Assembly: GCA_021014325.1 (NCBI GenBank)
Contig: CM037463.1
Coordinates: 24,360,526-24,424,525 of the forward strand
DNA length: 64,000 nucleotides
DNA from: Plazaster borealis
Taxonomy: Eukaryota; Echinodermata; Asteroidea; Forcipulatida; Labidiasteridae
Reading direction: 5' to 3'
The translations under genes were made by a program, and so were the position numbers. Below the pieces are notes generated by a model. The model did no database searches. It worked only from the letters and a program-made list of their open reading frames with translations, and had not been told where the DNA came from. Below, one piece after another: positions 1 through 10,886 of the stretch. Each line of letters opens with the position of its first letter. Position 1 is the stretch's first letter.

Positions 1-150
1 TTTATGCTTACCAATATATTTTGAGTAATTACCAAACGTGTACAGTGCCTTTAAGGACACAAGTGTCAAGACCGGGACTCGAACCCACACTCTGCTGACC
101 AGAAACACCAGAGCTTGAGTTCAGCAGTCTTAACGCTCAACAAGATATCC
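1..150. mobile_element. MITE end joined to a - strand tRNA-SINE fragment
   Basis: 1-54 is the right end of a family A MITE (TTACCAAACGTGTACAGTGC, CTTTAA). 55-150 is the reverse of the SINE head, with the B box complement GGGACTCGAACCCACAC. Confidence 0.75.
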
Positions 151-564
151 ACCTTTCAGTCCTAACCTTTTTTTGGGGAAAACTCTGACACGTAAGCAAA
201 GCTATAGTCCGAACCAGTGTGCAATTGTTAAAATGAGAACCAAGACTCCATCTCGAGTCGACCCGCACAAATCAGGAAACAACTTTACTGACTGTAAATA
301 GTCAGCTTAATAAAACATTTTTGCTGGTTTGATAAGTATAGATGAATAGGCCTAAGTAGTAGTGAAGTATAGTCGGAAAAGGGGCCTAACGTAATTTAAT
401 TTAAACTACTTAAATTCATCTTGACCTCGAAAGAAATGCATATAATGTACATACCGTCAGCAATTTCACGAAGTGCCCCAAAAAGTCCCCTGCAGCCAAA
501 AATGTATGTTTGGAGAAAACCGCGTTTGAAGTTAAGCTAATTTTGAAATTACTGGTGTGTAGAC

Positions 565-745
565 TATAGACCTTTATCATGGTGCGGCCATCTTGAGTTT
601 CTCCTATTCAAATCAACATAACCAAACCGAGGCTGGAAGGAGAAATAGTCTGGTTCTTTTTTTTACACTGAATATTAGCATTCATTACTATTATTGGATA
701 CAAGGAACATGACCAAGATGGTGACAGCATGATACTGGTCTATTC
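565..745. mobile_element. Small TIR element
   Basis: TAGACCTTTATCATGGTGCG with GCCATCTTG at the left, CAAGATGGTGACAGCATGAT and ACTGGTCTA at the right; arms of about 33 bp. Confidence 0.6.
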
Positions 746-852
746 GCGGTTTAATCTTTGAAATTTTACATATTAGGGAAGTAGAGATCTCAAATCATAC
801 AAATCTGTTTTCAATTTTGTCCATAACGGTTTTACTAATGAGTATTTTTATT

Positions 853-1075
853 TAATTAACAAAATTGTCCCTTCGTGAAAACTGCACAAAACGTGGTCTG
901 TGTGCACGCGTCGTGTGTAAAGTTTTTGGCTGTTCGTGAAAACGCAAAAGCCGGAGTATCCACTTTTGGCACTGTGCCAGCGGATAAAACTAGGGCAATA
1001 CACTTTTCGGCTCTTCGTGAAAACGCAGTTCTAGGTTGTGGCACTTTTTGGGACTTTTCGTAAAACATTGTAGGT
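853..1075. repeat. Degenerate TTCGTGAAAACGCA repeats
   Basis: CTTCGTGAAAACTGCA, TGTTCGTGAAAACGCA, CTCTTCGTGAAAACGCA and CTTTTCGTAAAAC recur at intervals of about 60-110 bp. Not a gene, although frames on both strands stay open. Confidence 0.6.
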
Positions 1076-1325
1076 GAAATTTTTTGGCACTTTTGAACCT
1101 TTGCAACTTGTTCACGTGGATAGTTGTCACTCACTCAACATGACTCTGTTCAAGTTGCAGTTTATCGGGTCTCTACGATTTGATCTTTGCTTCAATTTGT
1201 CATGTTTTCCGTATTAGAAACACCACTGGAAGTCGATCCACCTCACAGTTTGTGCAGCAATTATTTTACAGACAATATATTCAATTCGGGTTTCTCTCTG
1301 TCAGAAAAAGTGTAGAAATTGTTGC

Positions 1326-1731
1326 TTAAAGGGCTGTATACGTTTGGTAATTACTCATAAAATGAGTGGCAACACAAAGTTACTTGGTAAGAAGTACAGC
1401 AGCTTCTGATAGTATACAAAGCATTTTGAGAAACATTTAACTTTGAAATAATGTGGTTATGGAAAAAGATATCAGTTTTTATCAAAACAGAATTGATGAT
1501 CTGAGAAGCGTTTCTGTCAGAAACGTTTCTTAGATTGTGTATTCCAAGTGCAGATTATTCTTCCTGCGTGGACATAACCGCTCCAGATTTTTGGCAATAT
1601 CTCAAAAACGCTACCACCTTTTGAAATTTAATTTTCACAGGTTAGTTTTATTGTAGGCCTATATATCTACAACTATATATGATTGAAACAAACAGTGGGT
1701 TCCAATTACCGAACGTATACAATCCCTTTAA
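1326..1731 (+). mobile_element. TTAA-ended MITE (long variant)
   Basis: TTAAAGGGCTGTATACGTTT at the left, CGAACGTATACAATCCCTTTAA at the right. The rest of 1-2509 (152-564, 746-852, 1732-2509) holds no exon I can defend; the missing 5' ZIP exon could be there but has no recognisable feature. Confidence 0.8.
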
Positions 1732-2609
1732 CTCAAAAACAGACTGCAGCCCGAATGCCATGTGATGGGAAATGTTTATTCCCTGAAATTGTTCCCTCAC
1801 ATAAAGTTCTCTGACGATCAGCGACTAATTTTGTTGAGACTTATAGTGATTTTTAGCTGACCGAATCTTAATTGCCCATGTTGTAAAGAAATGTGGGAGA
1901 AAAATAAAACCGGTAAAAGTTGCTTTGGGTGGGATTTACACAGTTGAAAAAATTTGGTCTAAATTAGTGAGAAATGTATTAAGGCTGAAAATGAAGTAAA
2001 ATGAAGTAAAAAGAAGGTTAAATCATTTAAAATAACTGCCAATCAACTTGAATTAATACTGTCTATCAAACTCTTTAACTTAAATCCTCTCCTTTTCTGT
2101 TTTACATTATGAGAGTGAAAGGAATTGGTTAAAATACAATACACCTGTCTAATTATATAAAAAATAAAATTTAGTTGTTTGTTTATTACATTTCATCTCA
2201 AATTAAAGTCTTGGGAGCAATGTCGCCAGACCCGTTAATCTGGGGGTGGGGTAGGGTAGGGAAGGGGGGAGGCAAGCTTAAATTTGAGGGGGCAAAGATT
2301 AATTTTATACTGCTGAAAAAGCATTGACTTAATTACCACAATGACAGACTTACACCAGTGTTATTCTTGAGCTGGGGTAGCGCAAACATAATTGTGTTAA
2401 TGTGGGTGCAATAGTTTGGGGCCATTGGGAAAAAAAGTTCCTGTTGGTTACAATTAATTTTTTTCATAAGAGACACTAATTGCCCTAGAAACCTACATTT
2501 AATCTGAGATTTGGGTCAGTATGTTAACTGTTCCACATGGCTCAATCACCGCTGGAAAAACAGATCCAATTTTATCATTTTCCTGATTTTCCTGTCATTT
2601 TGTTCGCAG

Positions 2610-2868
2610 TGCCTTTCTCCAGATGGCTTACTGGGTATCTTTGATATCCAGGCCTCGACAGGACTATCACAGAAGGACTTTCTTCAGATGTGCCCGGTAC
2701 TCTTGCAGCAGCTAGATAGCCATGTGTGCATGCAGTTTCCCATCGATGGCCATAACGATGATGATGGTAACCAGGTTGACACCAATCATGACAGTAACGA
2801 AGACGCGACAAATGGTCACAGAGAGATGAACAACACTGAAGTTGGACACCAGCATGTCCCTGGTTATA
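2610..2868 (+). CDS. ZIP transporter exon: extracellular N-terminal domain
   Basis: Acceptor TTCGCAG at 2603-2609, donor GTAAGT at 2869; ends in phase 1. Encodes [12 protein letters not shown], then [12 protein letters not shown] and an Asp/Asn/His-rich acidic stretch. The frame is also open upstream to an ATG at 2511, where the translation of the pyrimidine tract happens to look like a hydrophobic signal sequence. A start at 2511 with no acceptor is therefore a minority alternative. Confidence 0.8.
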
Positions 2869-5800
2869 GTAAGTCTGACTTGCTGATAGCAAGGTCATTG
2901 TCACCATCAAGGGCATTGTCACTATCATGGGCATTGTCACTGTCAATGTCATTGTTACTGTCAAATGCATTGTCACTGTCGAGGTCATTGACTCCGTTTA
3001 AGTCATTGTCAAAGCCATTGTCACTATCAAGGTCATTGCCACTGTCAAAGTCATTGTCACTCTCATGGGCATTGTCACTGTCAATGGCATTGTCACTGTC
3101 TAAGTCTTTGTAACTGTCAAAGCCATTTTCAACAGAACTATTACAAATGTACCATGTGTTCATTTGAACTCAATTCTCCCAAAACATGTAGATGTTTCAG
3201 TGGTTGCCAATTTTTCTGGGCGTTTACAATACAGTGTAGTCAGCATATTTATATTTGTGGTAGACAGTTTTGGGTGAAACCTGGCAGTATATGACATAAG
3301 TGCTGTACCTTAACCTAGCGTCCTGCTGTGGTACAGACATTTCAAAACCCACACTACATTTGTTCACTCAGCTGGGATCTATAAGCCTGGCAAGCTGCCA
3401 ACAAATATACATAGAATAAAAAATTGATGGAAAAAGAGAATTCCAGAATGATCAATACAAAGTTCAGAAAAGCAGCAATGGTTTTTATCTTATTCAAAAT
3501 CAAAAGAACTATCTGGAAGAAAAGATAATCAAGCGGTTTGCAATATCCTTATTGTTTGAAAGCTGAGTGAATACTTTGTTTTTAATATGTGTTCATTGCC
3601 ATAAATCTGTATTAGTTAAAAAACAAAATGGATTTTTTTTTGTTGTTTTTCAGTTTGGGGGTACGGTATCGCCGCTATTACTCTTATCAGTCTTACGTCC
3701 ATTATGTGCATATTGATTGTACCTTGTATGCAACGCTATCCTAATGGCTACCACCGTTTGATATCCGTCCTTGTTGCCATGGCAGTTGGAAGTCTCTCTG
3801 GAGATGCAATGATGCACCTCATTCCTCATGTAAGTATTTATTTGTAGAGAATTTTTTAGAATTTATTGCCACTGAAATTTAGAAGAGGAACTCAAACTGA
3901 CATCTTCAGGCAGGTGATTTCTCAGGATTTTTCCTGATTTCAGGACTTAAAAAAAATCTCCTTAAAGGGAACATATACCTTTGGTTTTTGAAACCGTTTG
4001 ATTGTTATACATAGATATATACAATAAAACTAACCTGTGAAAAATTCATTTGAAAAGGTGGTAGTGTTTTTTGAGATATCACAACAAATCTGGAGTGGTT
4101 CGTTATGGCCACGCTGGAAGAATAATCCATAATTGGAATACACAATCTGAGAAACATATCTGACAGTAACGTTTCTCAGATTAAAATTTTGGGGGATAAA
4201 GACTGATATCTTTTTCCATAACCACATTACTTCGAAGTGAAATGATCCTAAAAATGCTTTATACTATCGAAAACTGCTGTACTTCTTACCAAGTAATTTT
4301 TTATTGCCATTAATTTTAAGAGTGATTACCAAACACACTTCCCTTTTAAGCCATAAAATTGTCTTGAAAGAAGTAAAGCAATCACCGACATTTGAAGGAG
4401 AAAGAAATAGTCCACATTGTATCCAAACCTGAAGGTATATATTTTTGGTGATGCACAGAGTCTGTAAACCTCCTGAACTGTAACAATTGGGAGTTTCTGA
4501 GTCTAGAACAAGGGGGAACCCAGGCATAAGAACCATTTTGAGGAACTTTCAATTTTGTCAAATCTTATCCCTACATCTTTGTTGTATTTCAGTCTCTTGG
4601 AATTCATATTCATGACGATACGTCCACCGCTAGTTCTGACGATGATGACCACGCCCATGAGGCTATTGAGAATGAGAAGGAGCACGCCCTCAACGCCGTC
4701 TGGAAAGGCTTCTTCGTCCTCGTTGGGATCTTCTCCTTTTTTGTTATTGAGCAACTTATGGGAGTTTGCCAACAAGCAAGAAAAAAGAAAAGGGTATGTC
4801 TAGTTTTGAGGTTTTAAAAATGGGATTCTAAAATCTCCAAAACAGAGAAAATAATTTAAGGAAGACAATCCACTGGAAAGATTTGGATTTATTCCTAAAA
4901 AGGACAATGTCAAGTCTCTTTACCTTCCAGAAAAAGAAATTATCAGATTGTCTCTTAAAGGTATCGTACACGTTTGGTAATGACTCAAAACAAATATTAG
5001 CATAAAAACTTACTTGGTAACAAGCAACGGATAGCTGTTGATAGTATACAAATATTGACTGCTTCGAGTGCTATGGTTAAAACTACGACTCCCGAGGTGA
5101 TCCCCGGAGCGTTCTATTTTCCTGAGGCGCAGCCGAGGGAGAATGAATGGTCCGGGGATCACCGAGGGAGTCAGAGTCAGAGTAAAAGCAGTCAATATGA
5201 CATGACATTGACATTTATTTCACACTATTTGTTTTATAACACCCCAACAGACTATTTATCATCCTCGTACACGTAACGTTCGTACGCCCATTTCAGATAC
5301 ACAGATGCACAACTGATTGGGTTCGAGGTGGGTAAAAAAGACGTCTGGGTACCGCGCGCGCCATGTAATAGTCTTTTGACTATTGCATGGCAAACGACTA
5401 TCACACGGCCACCGGGTTTCTAGTAAAACTAAGACATATCATGTGACGCGCTCTAAACCAATGAAAAGGCAGAATTATTGTAAGGGGTGTTATAATATAA
5501 AACATTGTAGGAAACGACTCCCTCTGAAGTAGTAGTTTTTGAGAAAGAGGTAATTTCTCACTAAAATAATAAAAGACTTATTGCAAGAATCCTTTTATTC
5601 CTATCTGAAAGCACACAAATTTGTACAACAAGTGTTTTTTCTTTCATCATTTTCTTGCAACTTCGATGACCAATTGAGCCCAAATTTTCACAGGCTTGTT
5701 ATTTTATGCATATGATGGGATACCACAAGTGAGAACACTGGTCTTTGACAATTTCCAAACGTGTTCAGTGCCTTTAATGAGCAAGTACATGACTGGTTAC

Positions 5801-8800
5801 TAGGGATTGGTACTATTCCAACGTAATCAATCATGCACGCTGTCTTTAAAGGTTGTCCAGGTTGTGTTTTATCGGCATCCATCTGCAAAAAGGGAGCTCA
5901 ATCCCTAAGGAGGGGATATGGATTGAATCTTCACTATGGATGGGGAACAGCGGTCCGTGTTCAGTGCCTTTAACAGGGGGCACCACAGCCAAGACCAGGG
6001 TAAAAGTGGCAATGATCTATTTGGCTGTTGTGTGTATAGGCCCTGGGCCCAATTTCAAAGAGTTGCTTAAGCACAAAAACTTAGTAGCTAAGCACAACAA
6101 AACTAGCTAAGCACAACAAAACTATGCTTACCAGACTAAGGTTACCAGCCAAACTACTATGTCATATGTACAATTTGTGACTGGTATCCTGTGGTAACTT
6201 TATACAAGAAACGTATTTGTCCTCTCAACAAATCTTGAATTGTCAGAATAAAGTTTGTTAATGAAGACTCTTCCCTTTTAACAGGCGAAGAAGAAGAAAA
6301 GGCATCGAGCTGAGAAGAGTGGGAGCCAAAAGCCTCTGCACGTTGATCGTGACCACCCCAGCGACAATCAGACAGAACTTCCAGCAATAGAGTATAACAT
6401 GCTAACAGGGAGCGAGGTTGTTGGAGAAAAACTTTGTCACCACTGTGTTGTTGTCAGGACACCAGGAGACCCAAATAAAAAAATCAGTAAGAAAATCTAG
6501 TATTTGGAAGACATGGGAGATGGGAGATTAGAATGATAAACAACATCATTAAGTACTTGTTACTCTGTGATTGTTGGTAATGCAGTATCAGAAAGTACAC
6601 ATTTTAACATTGAATGCAAAATCGTAAGTCTATACTTTGGTGTTTGTTTGTGAAAGAAGAAACCTTTGTCATCAGTGATCAAAAATAGCGGTAATTTATT
6701 TTCCTTTGATAAAAGGAACACAAGAGAAGAAAGAAAAACGATTCAAGAGCATGGCAACTTTTTGCTCTTAAGGAATAAGCAGTTAGCAATGTCTTATTTT
6801 TGTTGACGTAATTTCCATTCACAGTTCGAAACAGTATGCTCCTTATAGACGATGTAGAACTGAACAGTCACTTGGAGCAAGCAGCAACCCCATCTCATTA
6901 TCACCACCATGAGACGGATCCAGAAGTCGGCCCTAGTCACCACCACGGACACAGCCATGAGGTCTCTCCCTCGGGAAAGAGCAGCATAGCCACGCTTGCA
7001 TGGATCGTGGTGTTAGGTGATGGACTGCATAACTTCTGTGACGGGCTCGTTGTCGGGGCGGCATTCTCAGACAGCATTGCTGGGGGTCTTAGCACATCAA
7101 TAGCAGTCATGTGCCATGAGGTACCCCATGAGCTGGGTATGGAGATTCCTTATTAAAAAACTTCTTATTTATAAATATTTCTTCATCATCTTCTCTACAC
7201 AAGTATCATCAAGCCTAAAGGTCACATTGCTAGTCACTTTTGAGACTCCCTCGGTTTCGTTACCAGAAATAAATAATATTTATAATAATGAATGTTCGCG
7301 CTTTCATGAACACCTAATAATTATCATCCAGTTATTGTAACTTGGGTCCTAACTTTCCTGTGGCAAACCCTACTGATATCAGCTGAGCCTGTATTTGTTT
7401 GTTTCCATAATCCTTTATGAATGACTTCAAGAAGAGTCAATAAGAAAAGTGTGAAAACACTTTTCCTTTTTTTGGTAAAAAATTGTACAAAATGTCTAAA
7501 GCGTTCCTTTGACTAAACTGTGTTGTTTCTCTAGGTGATTTTGCTGTGATGTTAAAAGGAGGAATGACCATCAAGCAAGCGTTGTTTGTCCAGGCTGTCT
7601 CTTCGATTCTAGCCTACATGGGCCTGGCCATCGGTATTGCTGCTGGCAATGTTGAGGCTCTTAGCATGTGGATATTTGCTCTTGCAGGCGGAATGTTTAT
7701 CTACATTGCTCTGGTTGATCTGGTGAGTGAATAAATGTGACTTTATCATAAAACAAATCTCTTACCTATCATCAAATGTAATCCCACACTAATGTCAATT
7801 GTACATACAATTGTTTATATACCTTGCAGAAAGTTTCAGTCAGGTTTTTGATTTTGGGATATGGGGGACCAGATTATTTTGACAATATCTTTTAAATATT
7901 ATTTTACTATTTTCAAACTCAAATGTAACCAGTATCCAAAATACAGGATGTGAAATTTGAGACTTTCTTTAATCAGACTTTCTAAAATATCTGCCAGATA
8001 CAAAGAAATCCTGCTCTTTTATCTACTTCACTAGCTCTGTGGATACTGTTCCCAGAAGTGCCTTGAAATCTATAACTCTAGGGGTAACTAAAAGTAGATA
8101 TGTCATTTTAACATAATCTCCCACAATTTGGATGCTTCACTGAGACCTCATTGTCAGGAGTGAACTTCACCCCTGAAAATAAAAAGTCATAAACAATTTG
8201 TATAACTTAGGGCCTACTCTTGCTTCAAGAAAACACAGGCCAAATAAAGTCAAGTTTCACAAAATATTGCATCTTACAGGAAGGATATGCTTCGTACTTT
8301 AGTCTGATTTCCGGTTTGTATGCCCTTGGAAAAATCTGTGATTTAATAGCTTGAAAGTATTAAACCCAACACCATGAACAAGCAGGACATTCCTTGTACT
8401 TAAAAAATGTTCCTACTTTTTTTCCAAGGACCAAATATCATGCCTGATCTTATACATAAGCCGCATCCGAATTGGCGGTTACGGCTTCAGCTATGGCTCG
8501 ATCGCTGCGTCATCGGCAGCCTTGGCAACAGTCGTAGCCAGAGCTGCCATTGCAATTTCAGACATGACCTTATTGCTGCACATTGACTGTAGCACATTCA
8601 CTCATCCCTCTCTGTTTTATTTTTTATTTTTTGTTTGTGCTTAAAATCACAACACATTTGAGAGTTGTATAAATGTTTTAGTTTAGTTTTTAAAATCTTA
8701 TTGAAGTAGTTGAACACTATAAAAGTATGTCGATAAGTATGTTAAAATAGAACAGTGGCAGACAGTGATCAGACAGTTTGCCGTATTGGTAACAATGGTT

Positions 8801-10716
8801 TCTAAACATTGGACAAGTTTGATGTTTGCTTTGAGATCATTAACTACATAGTTGTAAAATTGCAAACACACGCTCAAGTGAACAATAATGATAGAAAAAG
8901 AGTCCTTGGTTAAATAACAAAAGTTGAACGTGCAGAGAAAAATCAGTAGATGGTACCTGCATCTGGTGAGTGTGCAAAAGTCTGCACCTGGTGCAGCTCA
9001 TGTTCAAAAAGAGTGGTATTAACTGGGGTATCTTCAAGAGGTCTGTGCAAACCAAACTGTAAAGTCATGTGACTCATATGAAGCCTGTTGAATGAAAAAT
9101 GGACCGAGTTCAAAAGTCTATCGGAATTCGATGCACACCACCTTGAAATACGTGTCATTAACTGATAAAAATGTTTTTGTTTGAAATGTTTACTGAATGC
9201 AAAATATTTTGTGCCTTGTGCCGACTCTAGTGCAAATAACAGGCCCTGTGGTTTGTCAGGAATTTTCCTGAATTATAAATTTTCCTGAATTGATAGATAG
9301 ATGTTCTTTAGACTTAAAACTATCCCACATGTGCCATTTGCGCCAAATCATTTACATGTAGTTCTCCAATTCTAGTTATTCAGAGAGTCTATAAAGTCTT
9401 TACTGTATCACCTCGGAAGTTTGGGAGGTTTTGTCTTTGGCAATTACACCCATGAAATCAGAATACGCTAAGCAGAGTAACTGCAGTAGGCCCCCACCTT
9501 CTCAGTGCTCCACATTCATGAGGTTCTATCTCAGTGCCCCACATTTATGAGGGCCTATAGAAACACAGTCACCCAATGGAAGTGTGCACCTGTAAGCACT
9601 GAAGTACAACATGTAGATACTAAAGTACAGTTCAGGGTCTGCCCTTAACTTTTATAGTGGCTATCCAGCAGAACCAGTTAGCTATTTCACTAGTCAATAT
9701 TTCAAATGAAACAAGGATGCTTTTCAATAGTGAATTAGTTAGCTGAACCATTCAGGGAGAATTCTGACTGGTTCTCATGTGTTTTAATTTGGGATAGACC
9801 GTGCAAGTCTCGCGCGTATTCGAACATTTTTGGGACCACTTTGGTCCCACGTACGATGCGTTAACGCGTGAATGAAACAAACTCACGCGCTTTAACGGTT
9901 CCCAATGTTCGAAGACGCACGAGACTTGCACAGTCTATTGGTCAGCTGACCAATGTTAAGGGAGAACGCTGTAAACCATGTAATTGTAGAGGTGTTGGGT
10001 CTGAAAAGACTGGGAGCCAATTGGAAGCTCTCATCGGGAGAATGACAACAACTAGAAGGTAATTCGGTTTGCGGTAACACCACATGTATATCTACTTAGC
10101 TGCGTAGAATCTACACAGCAAAGTAGATATACACATGGTGTTACCGCAAACTGAATATACATTGATACCTCACTATGCAATGCCTAAAACCAATATAACT
10201 AGAATGTACCCATGGAAATTCTCAAAATGCCACAATGCAAAGACTCAAATCTTACATACAAACTGTGATCCAATCAACCTATGAACCAGTCAACCTTTGA
10301 GCCAATCAACTGTAAGCCAATTAACCAGTGAGCCAATCAACTGTAAGCCAATTAACCTGTTAGCAAATCAACTGTGAGCAAATCAGATGTGAGCGAATCA
10401 ACTGTGAGCCAATCAACCGCCTTGCATCTAACCTCAAAGGGCAAAGTGTTTGAATTTTGACAAGAGGTTTAGCATTTGGCTGAACTCTTATTTTTTTAGA
10501 ACACATACATTGAATTTTCAGTTTGCATATAATTGAATGTAATATGCCTGTATTTTCAATTTTCAGTTTCCAGAGTTAGTTGAAACATTGAGCAGCAAAC
10601 CAGGACAGAAGCTGCAGCTGCTTTTTCTTCAGGGATTTGGGACCGCGCTTGGTGTTTGCATCATGCTAGTCATTGGTCTACAAGAAGATTGGTTAAGAAA
10701 ACAACTCGGAAGCTAA
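2610..10716 (+). CDS. SLC39 (ZIP) zinc transporter, LIV-1 subfamily, ZIP6/ZIP10-like; 5' end not resolved
   Basis: Multi-pass zinc importer that would move Zn2+ (possibly other divalent metals) into the cytosol. Exons: 2610..2868, 3654..3829, 4593..4793, 6285..6486, 6825..7136, 7535..7722, 10567..10716; all junctions are AG/GT and phases agree, giving 495 residues plus stop. Numbered from residue 1 at 2610: extracellular domain with the ZIP-typical [12 protein letters not shown] (1-86), TM1-TM2 (about 87-145, with [14 protein letters not shown]), TM3 (about 175-200), a basic and His-rich cytosolic loop, TM4 with the metal-site HNFCDG, TM5 with [10 protein letters not shown], then TM6-8. The CHExPHELGD signature has His at the first position, as in ZIP4/5/6/10/12, unlike ZIP8/14, which have Glu. 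The stretch [15 protein letters not shown] resembles ZIP6/10 most, by memory of the family. The AATAAA at 10881 follows the stop by 165 bp. An upstream exon with signal peptide is expected outside the recognised part. Confidence 0.9.
2880..3125. repeat. 18-bp minisatellite in the first visible ZIP intron
   Basis: About 13 degenerate copies of an 18-bp unit built on CATTGTCACTGTCA. They begin 10 bp after the ZIP exon donor and keep frames open on both strands (Leu/Ser-rich on +, Ser/Asp-rich on -), which produces spurious reading frames. Confidence 0.85.
3654..3829 (+). CDS. ZIP transporter exon: TM1 and TM2
   Basis: Acceptor TTTTTCAG before 3654, donor GTAAGT at 3830; phase 1 in, phase 0 out. 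Encodes [15 protein letters not shown] (TM1) and [20 protein letters not shown] (TM2), a signature of the LIV-1 group. Confidence 0.92.
3962..4349 (-). mobile_element. TTAA-ended MITE (long variant) in ZIP intron
   Basis: Bounded by TTAAAGGG and CCCTTTTAA. It is the reverse orientation of the element at 1326-1731 and related to the one at 49093-49467. It shares the internal blocks around GTTTGGTAAT, CTTGGTAAGAAGTAC and GGTGGTAG. No coding capacity. Confidence 0.75.
4376..4546 (-). repeat. Interspersed repeat, family of 16728-16963, 33778-34062 and 36865-37147
   Basis: Shares the blocks GTAACAATT..., CAGACTCTGTGCATCACC (reverse complement here) and GACTATTTCT with three other copies in the window. 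Fragment only; no open reading frame of interest. Confidence 0.65.
4593..4793 (+). CDS. ZIP transporter exon: TM3
   Basis: Acceptor ATTTCAG before 4593, donor GTATGT at 4794; phase 0 at both ends, 67 codons. Encodes SLGIHIHDD, an acidic linker, and TM3 [19 protein letters not shown] followed by QQARKKKR at the start of the cytosolic loop. Confidence 0.92.
4955..5777 (+). mobile_element. TTAA-ended MITE (family A) split by another insertion
   Basis: Left part 4955-5056 and right part about 5498-5777 together match the roughly 370-bp family A element (TTAAAGG...ACACGTTTGGTAAT at one end, AAACGTGTTCAGTGCCTTTAA at the other). The intervening 440 bp are a younger insertion containing a hairpin (see 5055-5197). 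Confidence 0.8.
5055..5197. mobile_element. Small inverted-repeat element nested in the MITE
   Basis: ATTGACTGCTT at the left is matched by AAGCAGTCAAT at the right. Inner arms ACTCCCGAGGTGATCCCCGG and CCGGGGATCACCGAGGGAGT also pair, so almost the whole 140 bp folds back. The remaining DNA to 5497 contains GTTTTATAACACCCC and its reverse complement near 5484. Confidence 0.75.
6285..6486 (+). CDS. ZIP transporter exon: cytosolic loop
   Basis: Acceptor TTTTAACAG before 6285, donor GTAAGA at 6487; phase 0 in, phase 1 out. Encodes [16 protein letters not shown], then an acidic/polar stretch and a CHHC cluster ([11 protein letters not shown]) that could bind metal. This is the variable loop between TM3 and TM4. 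Confidence 0.85.
6825..7136 (+). CDS. ZIP transporter exon: His-rich loop, TM4 and most of TM5
   Basis: Acceptor ATTCACAG before 6825, donor GTATGG at 7137; phase 1 in and out. Encodes the His-rich [20 protein letters not shown], typical of LIV-1 cytosolic loops, then [20 protein letters not shown] (TM4 metal-site residues H, N, D) and MCHEVPHEL with the codon for G split by the intron. The open frame past 7136 is intron read-through. Confidence 0.95.
7535..7722 (+). CDS. ZIP transporter exon: end of TM5, TM6 and TM7
   Basis: Acceptor TTCTCTAG before 7535, donor GTGAGT at 7723. Completes [19 protein letters not shown] and encodes [16 protein letters not shown] (TM6) and [20 protein letters not shown] (TM7). 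Confidence 0.95.
10061..10164. mobile_element. Short palindromic element (GTTTGCGGTAACACCA family)
   Basis: CGGTTTGCGGTAACACCA on the left pairs with TGGTGTTACCGCAAACTG on the right, with arms of about 48 bp around a small loop. The same end sequence occurs at 28945-28985, 34210 and 40070, so this is a solo-TIR or minimal form of a family. Confidence 0.8.
10258..10428. repeat. 16-18-bp minisatellite in ZIP intron
   Basis: About ten copies of a unit resembling GAGCCAATCAACTGTA. It lies 140 bp before the terminal ZIP exon. Confidence 0.85.
10567..10716 (+). CDS. ZIP transporter terminal exon: TM8 and stop
   Basis: Acceptor AATTTTCAG before 10567; 49 codons and TAA at 10714. Begins FPEL, the position where family members have MVPEM or similar, continues with [20 protein letters not shown] (TM8) and ends in a short charged tail ([11 protein letters not shown]). 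Confidence 0.9.
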   Translation, partial: FPELVETLSSKPGQKLQLLFLQGFGTALGVCIMLVIGLQEDWLRKQLGS

Positions 10717-10880
10717 AAGAGTCAACTCTGCAAACACAATGTCTAGACCCGCCCTACCTCAAGCCTCTATGTATGGTTGTTGTTTTGATTTGATTATAAA
10801 TGACATTTATAAATACAATTGTTTTCAACTCTTGTTAATGCTTAAAATCAGTTGGTAACATATCACTCCGCTTTTGTTAT

Positions 10881-10886
10881 AATAAA
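10881..10886 (+). terminator. Poly(A) signal AATAAA of the ZIP gene
   Basis: First AATAAA after the stop codon, 165 bp downstream. Confidence 0.6.

Larger units (their letters stand above)
7723..10566 (+). other. Last ZIP intron (2.8 kb)
   Basis: Non-coding. It holds a copy of the GGCTGTGGCT-type repeat at 8447-8570 (related pieces at 11580-11650, 18395-18540 and 35129-35255), AT-rich unique sequence, a perfect short palindrome at 10061-10164 and a 16-18-bp tandem array at 10258-10428. Confidence 0.6.

Noticed and set aside
856..1134. Overlapping frames on both strands
   Set aside because: Built from degenerate TTCGTGAAAACGCA repeats; no domain, splice signal or homology recognised.
2575..3163. 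Ser/Asp-rich and Leu/Ser-rich frames after the ZIP exon
   Set aside because: Intronic 18-bp minisatellite; the exon ends at a strong GTAAGT at 2869.
6285..10716. ZIP8/ZIP14 identity for the zinc transporter
   Set aside because: Those proteins have Glu at the first His of CHExPHELGD; this one has [10 protein letters not shown] and a ZIP6/10-like TM5-TM7.
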